Part shown: positions 1-10,684 of the stretch, piece after piece
Layout of the letters: each line of letters opens with the position of its first letter
How positions within the stretch are numbered: position 1 is the first letter of the stretch
DNA from: Chara braunii
Taxonomy: Eukaryota > Streptophyta > Charophyceae > Charales > Characeae
NCBI GenBank assembly: GCA_003427395.1
Contig: BFEA01000010.1
Span: forward strand, 5,668,219 to 5,698,251
DNA: 30,033 nucleotides
Reading direction: 5' to 3'
The notes under the pieces: model-generated
Told to the model about the DNA's origin: nothing
Databases searched by the model: none
The model's input: the letters and a program-made list of their open reading frames with translations, nothing else
Position numbers and translations under genes: made by a program

Positions 1-41
<41 letters not shown>

Positions 42-60
42 TCTGGCATGCACCCTTAAA

Positions 61-130
61 GTTGGCTACTGCGTGCCAGAAACTGACGAATGATTACCGT
101 TGTGACTTCAAATGGAACGCAGTAACCAAC
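61..130 (+). mobile_element. Hairpin element copy A (MITE-like)
   Basis: 70-bp element. The left arm GTTGGCTACTGCGTGCCA (61-78) pairs with the right arm TGGAACGCAGTAACCAAC (113-130) across a 34-bp centre. It belongs to a nine-copy family in this window. No transposase is encoded. Both arms end in the GTTGG type, unlike the mixed arms of copies E to I. Confidence 0.75.
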
Positions 131-208
131 CTGAAGTCGGACACGCTAACACATGCACAAGCAGACATGCATAACAAATACACACACACACACAGGCATA
201 TACAGAAA

Positions 209-255
<47 letters not shown>

Positions 256-274
256 TCTGGCATGCACCCTTAAA

Positions 275-344
275 GTTGGCTACTGCATGCCAGAAACTGA
301 CGAAGGATTACCGTTGTGACTTCAAATGGCACGCAGTAGCCAAC
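275..344 (+). mobile_element. Hairpin element copy B
   Basis: 70-bp element inside the second CA-rich tandem unit. The arms are GTTGGCTACTGCATGCCA and TGGCACGCAGTAGCCAAC, complementary except for one position. The centre is nearly identical to copies A and C, as expected from tandem duplication. Confidence 0.75.
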
Positions 345-429
345 CTGAAGTCGGACACGCCAACACATGCACAAGCAAACACGCATAACAAATGCACACA
401 CACACACAGGCATATACAGAAAGACACAC

Positions 430-460
<31 letters not shown>

Positions 461-496
461 CATACACACACACACATTCTGGCATGCACCATTAAA

Positions 497-566
497 GTTG
501 GTTACTGCGTGCCAGAAACTGACGAATGATTACCGTTGCGACTTCGAATGGCACGCAGTAGCCAAC
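497..566 (+). mobile_element. Hairpin element copy C
   Basis: 70-bp element in the third CA-rich unit. The arms are GTTGGTTACTGCGTGCCA (497-514) and TGGCACGCAGTAGCCAAC (549-566). It is the last hairpin before the acidic ORF that starts near 763. Confidence 0.75.
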
Positions 567-762
567 TTGGGAACAGACACGCAGACACACACACAGATGA
601 TTCATACACACACATCCATAGACATATACACAAAGACACACAGACATCCACATAGGTTCATACATAGACGCCACCCACCCCCCCACACACACACATGTCG
701 ATGATATCATTGTGTGTTTCCGCTGGCAGAGAGAAGAGGACGAAAGACAAACCGTATGCATC

Positions 763-1957
763 ATGTCGATGTCAGTAGCACAGGTGGAAGCTGCTCCTAT
801 AGAGGTAATGAAGTATGCAAAGGAGAGTGTCCACTACAACAGTGACAACGAGTTGTCTTTGCTTCAGGACAGGGTGCCGAGGTACTTCATAGTCGTTGTG
901 GATATGAGTTCTTGTCATTGTCGTAGATGGTGTGGAATATATTCTGCTGGATCAACTTGTGGACTTCATGAAAAAGAGTGACGACGACAGGAACGTCATC
1001 CATGAGGCGTTGCACGAAGTGACAGAGTTTGCACTGCAGGGTCAAGATCTGATAGAATTTGTGCCAGCAATAACAAAAGACAACATCATATCTGGCAGAC
1101 TGTTGTGGGGGGAGTTGTTATCAGTTGCTTTGGAGCGGCTCAGTCTTGCAAGCTGCAATGTTGAGAGACAAAGAGAAAGAGAAGAAGGGTGGAAGGTGAT
1201 GGCCACAGAAACAAATTTAGCAATCATTCCAGACAACGGACAGACATCAGCAGCACAAGAATCAATAACCAGTATGGCAGTCGATGTGCCTCCCATGCAG
1301 ACAGCAACGAGAGAGCAGCTAGTGTGTTGCGATATCTTCAATGCTTTCACAATGGAGAAAGAACAGTGTGATCGTGGATTTGAAGAGACCGATTTGCCAA
1401 GTTGTTGTGCAGAGTACACAGACAGTGCAGAAGAACAAGATGAAGAAGAGGATGAGGGGGCATCATCTTCTGACGTGGAAGTGAGCGGCAGTGATGACAG
1501 CAGCGACGAGGAAGACGAGGAACATGATGTATACTATGATTTGAAGGTTGCGGGTGGACAAGTGACAAAAGAGTGGGCACATGCAATTCTGAGGTTGGCA
1601 CGTGCTTTTCCCAATCCGCACAAAGTGATGCGTGTTGTGATGAAGGGGGCAACACCAGATGGTGCACTACATTATGCCGCAGTGACCAGCATAATGAAAT
1701 CATGCAACAAGGGGAAAAAGTGGTCACGTGTTGGCAAGGGATGGTTTGTTTTGGTCAATAGAGAGGTTGTGCTAGCAACGTCACTGACATGGGGAGTCAA
1801 CCTGAGTTGCCTCGTACACGGCGCAATGGCGACAGCTTGGGGAGAGACACTGCACCCTGGCTTGTCAACAGGAGACACAATAGTTAGTGCTCGGCCACTG
1901 CAACGACCGGAGACACACCCACACACCACGACAGACCATGTAAGACATCAGGGATGA
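763..1957 (+). CDS. Hypothetical acidic protein, possibly two exons or frameshifted
   Basis: I do not recognise this protein. The first frame opens at ATG 763 and runs to 981. A second frame, open from 908 to a TGA at 1957, carries most of the sequence. It has no ATG near its upstream end: the nearest upstream start-like codon is GTG 932, which is not a normal eukaryotic start. A short intron or a one-base frameshift around 880-925 is therefore likely, though I found no GT-AG pair with the right phase. The long frame contains a helix-like N-terminal part, a strongly acidic Glu/Asp/Ser block (about 1424-1530) and a better-structured C-terminal part (about 1545-1800) rich in basic and aliphatic residues. 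A possible splice acceptor (CGCTGGCAG) lies at 720-728. Hairpins flank it on both sides (497-566 and 2022-2093). It could be an accessory ORF of a mobile element. Coding status is uncertain. Confidence 0.4.
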
Positions 1958-2021
1958 TGACAGACATGCATCCCTCAACCTGTACATCCCTCTATGTCTG
2001 CCTCAATTTCAACGACGGTCN

Positions 2022-2201
<180 letters not shown>

Positions 2202-2219
2202 TTCTCTCTCTTTCTCATA

Positions 2220-2964
2220 TGTTGAGTTGTAGCTATATTAGAACCTCTACATCCATCTGCGGGTTACATTTAATGTTGACTGTTGTTTGCCTCTCCAAGT
2301 ACATGCGCGTGCATACACAGGATTGAACAATATTTCAATCATTGGAGGATTGTTATTATGTATGTCATAATTTGTTGCCATTGGATTACGTGAGACACAT
2401 CAGACCCCCTGTGATGACCAATGTGTGTATGTTGTGTTTTTTTTTGCAGTCTCGGTAATTTAAATTCAAATGTAGTAGGTTGTTAAATGTTTTGAAAGTT
2501 TGTGCGGAGGTCGGCTGAGGTGCCGAGGTGGAACCATTTTCACGCGGACATGAAAAACACATACCACATTCACAAACGTCGTGGATGGATAGTTACGAAC
2601 TTGGTCAGCCGCAAAACCGCGATGATGAATGTTGTGTCATATATCGTGTACCATGCGTAAGTCGTTGCCTCTTCCTACACGACCATAGAACCTGTCATGG
2701 CATATAAATTATTGTGTCGCACGGTTGACTACTAATCTTTGTCAATTGGGATCAGCGACACAGACCATTCGTACCAAAAACGACAATCAGTACTCCCTCT
2801 CGATCTCTTTCTCATAGAGAAGAGGATGTGCGACACTTACATAACATAACAAAATATGTTCTGCAACTTATAATTCTAACGACATGAACCAATGTACAAA
2901 ATGCTAATGAAAACACTGTCCGCACCGCTCTGTTTGTTTTTGGAATGCACTGTGTGCACTGAAA
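2220..2964. other. Non-coding stretch upstream of the transposase fragment
   Basis: No supported gene. It holds AT-rich DNA with a T-tract at 2438-2446 and a TATAAATT motif at 2703-2710, about 255 bp before the ATG at 2965. The motif could be a promoter, but in sequence this AT-rich it could equally be chance. Confidence 0.4.
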
Positions 2965-3710
2965 ATGGACAACGGTCAACGGGTGTGCGACTGTGGCAGG
3001 CCTTTCATGTCATTACGAACTTTGAACTCACATCATGCGAGGGCATGCCCGGCCGTGACGGACGAAATAACACATGGTCAGGAGATGGGTGTGGTCGATG
3101 ACGCCGGAGCATCAAGTATAGGTGCAGTGAATCTCGTGAGCGATGAGAGCGAGGACGTCGGGACCCCCGAGAATGCAGACAGGGAGGGCGGGACATTCGA
3201 AGAGAAGCAACCACAGCCTGTCGAATCTTTTGACATCTCTTGCAAGCTGGCGGCACTGATTTTCTCCGCCAGAGGCGGCGTCGGTATGTCGCAGAGCGAC
3301 ATAAATGCTCTCTTGTCACTTCTCACGGACCCAAGATTCTGCACGAGAGACATCGCGTATCGTAATAGTCGAGAGTGTTTGACATGGGCAGAGAGTCTAG
3401 CAGACGCTGCTGGATGAAAAGAGTTGGATCTACGTTATGACGATTGGTCACGGGATGCGCACGCCATCTTGTGGCACCACGACTGACGAACGACATTTCT
3501 GTCGATTTTTCATTTCCCACTACAGAAATGCGAGACGGTGTCTTCTCTAGAAGTGTCTCCACCGTCAGAGCACCTCAGTATATCTGGCCCACACAGCGGG
3601 GCGCTAAGTTATCACATCCAGTCGATCATTCGAGCGGACAAAGGTGTGGACGAGAATGGTAATCCACGTTATGTTATCCCTCTTTCATTGTATTCCGACA
3701 AGATACATAG
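2965..3710 (+). pseudogene. Plavaka-like transposase, N-terminal part (decayed)
   Basis: The open frame from ATG 2965 to TGA 3417 (150 codons) starts with a zinc-finger-like N-terminus: VCDCGRPFMSLRTLNSHH and then Cys-28. An acidic linker follows, then a segment reading GMSQSDINALLSLLTDPRF. This order (finger, linker, 'DINxLLxLLxDPRF'-type helix) is what I associate with the start of Plavaka-family (CACTA-related) transposases. After 3417 the homology-like reading continues through another TGA (3475-3477) and frame changes. It ends in a segment reading PRYVIPLSLYSDKIH (about 3665-3709), matching the 'P-x-x-x-x-SDK' stretch that normally precedes the conserved body. The body resumes at 12271, so this is the front of the same broken gene. 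Family assignment is from memory of motifs, not a search. Confidence 0.6.
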
Positions 3711-3719
3711 GGGGTGAAT

Positions 3720-5450
3720 TCCCAACTATTTTTTTGTCAAGTAGGTTCATCTGCACGCGAAGGAACATGTCATCTCAAATTGTGTAAGAGAAGGTTGTCC
3801 ACTTTATCGGCAAGGGTCTGTAAGGAACAACCGCTAGAATCGGAGGGAGAAGCAGTGAGGTTTGATCCTTGACCGGGGCTTAAAAATTTAAGACGTTATC
3901 CATTTTGAAAAGGATTACACTCCTCCTCGACGACAATCTATTTTTGTCAAACCCAAAGTGTATAATGTAATGCACTCATTATTATTGAGGCCGATAGTCC
4001 TTATTGTTGACAAACCTCATTTTGACTATAACACGTCTATTATTATTGTAACTATTGGTATAAGATCTCATCATCATGACGCGCATACATAATTTGGTTA
4101 GTTATTATTTTATACAATGTTTATTTGTTCATCCATTATGGTCATTACTAAAGTAATACATACTTTTTTAGGGTAATAACCACTATGAATTTTGATATTT
4201 GCAAGTGCATTGCTATTGCGGTATATCATCATTATTATTTAATTTGGGCTTGATGATCATAAACATTGGAAGAAATTTTTTTTTGTAAAACACAACTTGA
4301 AGTTTAAACTTAAAAAATGGGGGTTGTAAAAGGAGAAATTTCAACATAGTAATGGAGAGCATATGCTAGACGTTTGTCTATGGTAGGCAAAATTCGAACA
4401 GAGTACAGGCAAGTTAAGATGTCATATACTAAGGAGGATCCCAATATGGCCTTGTCAGTTCAAAGAAGGGGTTGACTGAAAATAACCTTGCCAAGACGAG
4501 TTAAGGAAGGAAAATATATCTTCTTCTAATGAAGTACATCACTGTGCTCAGATATCTTCGTCTTGATTGAATCTGGTTTCGCCGATAATCATGACAGAGC
4601 GGTTGAGAGAGTAACCATGTACGCCTCATCATCATTTTGGGTTAAGCATGAAATTGAGTTGTCGTGGGAGCCTACACGCAAGGTCTTTAAGGATACTTAA
4701 GGCAACTGCTGCAAAGTGAACAAGAGAAAAGTTTCATGAAGGTAAAGAACAAACGTTCACTCATACATAAGCGAGGCGTGTCGAGGAGTTTCTATTTCCT
4801 TCAACCCCGTTACGAGCCGTCTCGCCCAAGTTTTTCGTAAAGGAGTTTTTAGGAGGACGGGCAAGGATATAGGCAGCAGCGGAAGCCGCCTTCATGGCGC
4901 GAGGATGGGGGCATAAGCGTTATACGTGCGATATGATATATGGCGTGTACTTAGTCTTAAGGTGCTTACCCTCTAGCCAGGGGCTAAAAAATATGGTCAA
5001 TATTATTGACGTCAATGCCAACTCCTATGACCTAAACAAAATGGTTGAAAAATGAGATGCATTTTGGGCAACAACATGTCGATAGAGGACGCCTCCATAT
5101 TTACCAAGTGCGCCCATTATTTGACCAAAATTTATAGGGGTTCATCTATGGCCACCTTATTACTGAGTATGAGTATAGTGACTAATGGTAGATGCGACAA
5201 CTTTTACTACTGACCAATAGTTTTGTTTAATTTTTTGTCTGCATAGGATATATGATGTTCATTGTACCCCTAAGGCTAGTATAGGGGTAACTAAGGATTA
5301 AAGCCTTGTCAATTGGACGATGAAAGGGGTAGTGCAATTGAATATTGACAATGTTATTTGCCCTTATTTGTTTTGAACTTTTCACAAGCCATAGTCTGAT
5401 GATTCATTACTTGTCGTGCGTATTCAGGTTAGCAACGACATCATGATTGG
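3720..5450. other. AT-rich DNA, no gene seen
   Basis: No open frame or RNA gene can be supported. Purine-rich, stop-laden sequence from about 4320 onward has the texture of decayed retroelement internal DNA leading into the gag relic. I could not identify an LTR or primer site here. Confidence 0.4.
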
Positions 5451-5459
5451 AGAAAGTGG

Positions 5460-6330
5460 ACTAGCTAAGATCATGCTTTGGAGGAGCTCATGCCTCACGA
5501 AGATGTTGCGCGAGTCAGTACAAACGACTCTATGACCCCAAATCTCCAGGTCCTGCTGTTTCGAGGAAAGAACTTGTCAAAATTTTCATGTGACTACCTC
5601 AACTTTAGCCTCATGAGAAGGTGGGATGAGAGAGCCGTGTCGAGAATACTACCATTATTCGTTTGTGAGAAGATGAGCAATGAAGTACATACTTTCGTGC
5701 AGAAGTCACAAACATAGGATGAATTCGAGAGCTCTCTACGGGTAAGGTTTCCCGAAGAAGGAGGTATCAACCAACGTCGTGAAAACCTTCAAGTTTCGCT
5801 AGTGGTTGGACACGCGTCAGCACGAGGAGAATCATCCGGTGAACATAAAGAAGTGAGGATATTGAGAATGACTCGATTGAAAGAAGTCCAGAGAGGCAAA
5901 ACGAAAATATCAGAATTATGATCAGATAAACCGACAGGTGGAGCTGGGGAGAAAACAGAGAGTGATGGATAAGATTCCCTTCATCGCACGAAGGTCTAGA
6001 AAAAGTGGTATGGGGTTCAAGGAAGAGAAAGAGGTAAGGATATTGTTGAGCAGAGAAGGAGGCGTGAGCGTCCTAAGCTAACCATAGTCCACCGGAGAGC
6101 AAGGAGTCGAGCTCAAGTGGATCCAGAAAGTTGACAACGACTTCAAAAGGAAGGACGGATCAGAGGAATTTAATTTGCAAATATTGTGCAAAAGAGGGCA
6201 CACAATGAAATTTTGTTATGAAAGAAAGACTGATGAAGCAAATGACCGAATAAGTACCAATATTGAAGGGGATGTCTGAGACAGGGTTAGAAACTATATT
6301 GATCCAACCATACCTGAGGGGAATCAGAAG
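5460..6330 (+). pseudogene. Ty3/gypsy-type gag relic
   Basis: A frame from ATG 5478 to TAG 5717 reads like a plant gypsy gag core: segments such as LFRGKNLSKFSCDYLNF, then RRWDERAV, then EVHTFVQ. The same frame continues past the TAG with RVRFPEEGGINQRRENLQ. Further down, 6176-6216 encodes a CCHC zinc knuckle of spacing Cx2Cx4Hx4C (CKYC, then GHTMKFC), but the two halves are in different frames because a base is missing at about 6194-6196. A segment with 'NYIDPTIP' follows near 6290. No protease or reverse transcriptase was recognised downstream. The stops and frameshift show an old, dead copy. Confidence 0.6.
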
Positions 6331-7090
6331 AAGGCTTTTCAGCGAGCTAAAGTGTCGAGCATTACCCTTTGACTACTATAGAGGGGAAATAAGAATTGTA
6401 TAAGAAAGATCTGGAAAGTCGGATAGGTCGTATTCATGAGCGTGAAAACCAGTCATATAGTTCTCATAAAATGAAGAGTAGAAAGGGTTTTAGTAATAAG
6501 GTTTGGTAAGGTAACATGAGTTGCAGACCTGAGATATGGGTGGTTTGGAGATAAATTCTAACAAGTAATTGTACATGTGAGGTATGTTAGGACTATCTCG
6601 ACTCGTGTTTATTAAGTATCACGAGCAAGTGGATCAGTGAGTGGTCTTAAGGATATGATTTCAATGATAAGGATCTATCTCAACTAACACATCCGAGTGA
6701 ATGATAAGACTTTTTCAAGTCCTCGGTGTGTATAAGACTAACATTGAGGGAGGAAAGAGATGGGATCTACTTCCCTTCTACATCCAGATGGTTGTACATA
6801 TATACACGGCGTTGAAAGTTTAAAGAGTGATTTCTGCATGTGTGAGTTTGACTCCCTAGCTTAGAAGTACGAAAGGTGGGATTTATGTACGAGTGATACG
6901 AGGCTTGGGAAAAGACTGAGCCTTTATTCGTTGAGATGAGCAAATTTTGATTTTGTGGCACATGTGGCCTGCGAGTTAGCGAGAGAACTCCTCTTTGAGA
7001 TGAGTTGTGTCATAGCTCAGACCATAGTTAATTTTAGTTCGTAAGACCGCGACATCTTCTTGTAATATCCGACGATATTGTGACTATTTT
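6330..7090. other. Decayed sequence after the gag relic
   Basis: Stop-rich, AT-rich DNA. I looked for protease and reverse-transcriptase signatures on the plus strand and saw none. It is probably the remains of the same retroelement or of a non-autonomous internal region. Confidence 0.35.
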
Positions 7091-7097
7091 TTATTCT

Positions 7098-7285
7098 TTT
7101 GGGTTGAAACTTTCTAACTCTGAGTACATTGGGGATAAGGTGATTATGTCATTTTAGTTTGAGTTGAGATTGTTCAACTTTGAATACATATATGTGGCCT
7201 TGAGACTACAATTATCCTTTTTGAGTTGGGATATCTCCACTCTGAGTATATTGAAATTATGAGATTATCCCTCTTTGTCTGACGA
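7098..7285. repeat. Degenerate tandem repeat, about 60-bp unit
   Basis: Three units are anchored by GGGTTGAAAC (7101), GAGTTGAGAT (7161) and GAGTTGGGAT (7223). Each is followed by CAACT or AACTCTGAGTA-like sequence and a GATTAT/AATTATCC segment. Periods are 60 and 62 bp. Confidence 0.75.
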
Positions 7286-7289
7286 TCAA

Positions 7290-9046
7290 AATCACTCTCA
7301 CATGTGCAGACGTATCCTAATGTATGATGATTTTTCTGTGAGAGATGCACATGATGCATCTCGTGTGTTTATTGATGTGAAATGTGTAAACTGTGTACTC
7401 TTCTACATTATTCGGTCACTCTATTCACCTCCGAATCGGCATCGGGTGTGGATTCTGTTCAACATCTCTACCTCCCTTTTTAAGAGCAATCCAAACGTGT
7501 AAACTCAAATAAGATAGATATAGATAGACAAATGAAATTAAGCAGTTCATAAAGATGGCCTTAAATGTCGTTTTCCAATAAATAAACTTAGATAAACAAT
7601 CCATATAGATAGTCATGACTGAATAACCACAGAATTGAATATTATTAAGTACATAATCTTATATAAATAGTATTAAGTATTCTTAATGCAAGCGAACTTA
7701 ATGCAAATCAATGAATTTAGATAAATAAACTCCAAAGAATTACATCAAGAAGATAGACTTAAGTGTGTAACTCCAACCGTATAGATTCAAGCGGATGGTC
7801 TAAGCTCAGAAGGGTTCAAGCAATGGTTTAACACTAATCGAATCTCATCACTTTATCAAGGATAACTAGGATGGTTCAAGTGTCGGTCTCTTCACCGTCA
7901 CACTAACTGCGCTTAATTTCATAACTTTCTTTCATAAAAAAACACTCTGCATGCCTTTCACCTTCTACTACCATTTGTAGTTTATTCCACTGAGGTATTA
8001 ACAGGGTGCTTACTACATCTGTCTACCTTGTTATATGCTTAACTTCAAAACACGTCAGCTAACTGCGCGACCGACCTTAACTTTTTCATAGCTAAATAAT
8101 TTTGTGAACTATTTAGAAAGCGAATCAAGAATCTCAGTCCATACTTGTAATATTGTCGGCCCCCTTAACCTAACCCCCTTTAAAGTCCAGACAACCTCCA
8201 ACATACCAATTAGGCATAGGGTCTATGATTTTAACTTTTGGCAAGGGAGCGACTCCCTCGTTCATTCTCAACCACATCCTAACGCATGAGTACAATGGTG
8301 TTATTTGATAATTTAAATGACTATTGCCATCATAATAGGTACTTTATGGTGCTAAATCCAACAATAAACATGCTTAGCAATGTTGATGCCGCCTCACCCA
8401 ACCTTAGCCTTATCAGGCATGTCACGCACCATCCAAACACTTCGAATATCAAGGTAAAAAATGTAATAACTCCTGCTACCATCATACGAGTAAATGGTAC
8501 GTAAGTGCATAACCGAGACACAACATAAGAGAAAGCTAACTCATATAATGAACGCTCACTCATTCCCTAGAGATTTGACATATGTCAAAAGATACCCATG
8601 TTAAAAGATTAAATTTCAGCCTTTAATATGGCTACTCCCTAATACGAGCATAATCTGATATTGTCATGACAACTTAGATAGTTTATGTGACTCTGTCAAG
8701 TATTAAGAATTCGTGCTCGAGTATATGAGCGTGCAAAGCTGGACTTATATGGGCAATAACCTACCCCAACGATATCGGGTATGCACAACACTGGCCAAAA
8801 CATTGTATGACATCAAGGTCCACAAATTTCTAACCGTAAGTGTCACTATAGGTGTGAGGATACACACGCAATTCTATCACACACTCCCATCTTCACTCTT
8901 ACTTACTTCCAATTAAATCTTTTAGTTAATCAATCTACCTAAACGTATGAATCTGATAGAATAATAAAAACTTGTTGTTCTGCATACATCATCAGTCTGC
9001 TAATTAACCTGGGTTTGTTCACTAAGCACCCCGATACGCAGCCGAA
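7290..9046 (-). mobile_element. Probable internal (non-coding) region of a minus-strand LTR element
   Basis: No convincing coding frame. If the primer-binding site at 9051-9065 is real, the element's internal region runs leftward from it, so at least the part near 9046 is its 5' leader. The left limit cannot be placed. The sequence is AT-rich with many stops on both strands. Confidence 0.35.
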
Positions 9047-9065
9047 ATCTCCGGCAACGGCGCCA
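9047..9065 (-). other. LTR primer-binding site, tRNA-Asp type
   Basis: On the minus strand this reads TGGCGCCGTTGCCGGAGAT. That is complementary, with one mismatch, to the 3' end of plant tRNA-Asp including its CCA tail (established knowledge). Two bases separate it from a TGT/ACA boundary at 9068, the usual LTR-to-PBS geometry. Confidence 0.7.
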
Positions 9066-9067
9066 CC

Positions 9068-9481
9068 TGTCGATCGTATCGGTCCCGCAGAGTGACCCTG
9101 ACAGCCTCGTTACACATGATTTTGCAGGACTGTCACAGTGGAGCTTTCACCACTCCAGCAAAGTGCGCCATCCGCACCTCCCGCGAACCCCTACAAAAGG
9201 ATAGGGGTCACGCAAAGCACAACTTACCTTTGCCCACGGGGTTGACACCACCCTTGGATAGCCGTATCCCCGCCGAGCTACCCAACCACGTGTGAAAGCT
9301 ACTCAAATGCAGTTGCAGAGGTGGCCTAGCCGAGGGCGTTTCTCTCACGCTGTAGCATAGGGGGTACACGAGGCCGAACGCCTTAATCGGATCTGCGCAC
9401 GAACCAATATTCTCGGGGCTGATGTCCAGAGAGAGGCTCAGCGCCGACCGACTAGGACGGTCCATCTAACCATGTCATACA
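9068..9481 (-). mobile_element. Candidate LTR of the minus-strand element
   Basis: The inner edge (plus strand TGTCGATCGTATCGG, i.e. ...CGATCGACA on the minus strand) is set by the adjacent primer site. The outer edge is a guess: TCATACA at 9475-9481 would give a 414-bp LTR with short TGT...ACA ends. The stretch is clearly more GC-rich than its surroundings. A second LTR was not found in the window. An alternative outer edge is TAGACA near 9782. Confidence 0.4.
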
Positions 9482-9484
9482 CCT

Positions 9485-10640
9485 CGCAAAAAAAAAAAAA
9501 AAAGTTAGACCCGTAAATCGCACCTGTTTTTTTTTTGTATCCGACGCTTTAACCTTTTGACAACAAAATAAGCGAAAGACATGCACGAGACTCTTAATAA
9601 ATATTGCAGCGATATATGCTTTGTCATATTGGCTAGCCATGCATGAACACGTAAGCGGTCGTGATGACGACGTACTATGTGGTACCCATAACCAGACGGT
9701 CCTCAATAAAATTGAGGGTAGCCATTGACACTCAAGTGTCGGCAGACACTCGTCTTGAGAGGTTAATCTCTCGTCGCTAGACAATTGTAAGTGGGATTGC
9801 GAGAGCTACCCTCTTCTGCACCCTTCGCATGTGAGTGGTAGGCGGACTTTGTTTTCTTTACAGTGGCCAAACACCTCTCACTCCGGGAACGGGGTTCCAT
9901 CTTCAGAGGTCTGGAAACAAGTGAAGGGGTTTGACTTTCACAGCCGCCACAAACTTTAATGTCCAACTATAAAAATATAAAAAGTAAAAATTAAAAAGAT
10001 TTTTCGTTTTTTCTCGATTCAAGTTTGCTCAGTCCTTACAACCAGTCAACGTAGACTGCGTGGATACACATAATATAAATACAACGGGGTTACAGTGGCG
10101 ATCACTTTCACAATCAACAATGAAACTCCCTTCAAAATATATACATGATCGCAGAAAAAATCAATATGAACTTCAACTCCTAAAGCATACCTGCAATCAC
10201 ATCGAGGATTCAACATTTGCAAACCATGCACTACACGGGGTCAACTTCAACCACTCCCTTTACTCAACCCCTTCCCTTATCCACGCAAGCCCCGACCTAT
10301 GTCCAACCTTCCAAAAAAAACACTCGGTTCTTCTTAAATGATAATTTAATAAAAGTATAGGTGAAAACTCAGGGAAACATTTTAATGGACAGGGGTTAAG
10401 GCCTTAGGTTGAGCAGCAAGAAATCAGTTAGAGTTGAGCTGGATACTAACGAATCGACAACCAACCTCCTATCAAAAGATAACAGAAGACGATTGTCTTA
10501 GGATCAGGCTGAAAGTAGTCAGATCTTTTAATAAAAAGGGTCAAAATGGACCTGTAACACAACACATGTCAATTTCCAAACTTGAACTTTAAGTGTATGG
10601 AATAAAGCACCGTATCACATCTCACTCAAATTCTCCTAAC
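9485..10640. other. Intergenic repeat DNA with poly-A tract and three small hairpins
   Basis: Contains an A16 run (9488-9503) and a T10 run near 9525-9534. Three consecutive perfect or near-perfect inverted repeats lie at 9701-9717 (CCTCAAT/ATTGAGG), 9727-9740 (GACACT/AGTGTC) and 9757-9772 (GAGAGGTTAATCTCTC). From about 9970 it is AT-rich with no supported gene. Confidence 0.6.
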
Positions 10641-10684
10641 GCTGAATTTAAATCTACTTTTCAATAAGCGCCAGAAAAATAAGG

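Larger units (their letters stand above)
1..690. repeat. 214-222 bp tandem repeat of (CA)n plus hairpin element
   Basis: Three successive units each contain a (CA)n tract, the bridge TTCTGGCATGCACCNTTAAA, a 70-bp hairpin element, then a CA-rich tail with ACACATGCACAAGC and GGCATATACAGAAAGACAC. The hairpins start at 61, 275 and 497, giving periods of 214 and 222 bp. The first unit is cut by the window edge. The third unit diverges after 566 into degenerate CA/CATA sequence and C-rich DNA. Long His/Thr-rich reading frames here are microsatellite artefacts. Confidence 0.9.

Noticed and set aside
62-764. Long His/Thr-rich or Cys/Val-rich frames on both strands
   Set aside because: They are translations of (CA)n and (TG)n tracts; the frames are open only because the repeat lacks stops.
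10078-10120. Possible plus-strand LTR end and primer site (GGGGTTACAGTGGCGATCAC)
   Set aside because: It has TACA followed by TGGCGATCAC, but I could not match the latter to a tRNA 3' end and found no LTR start.
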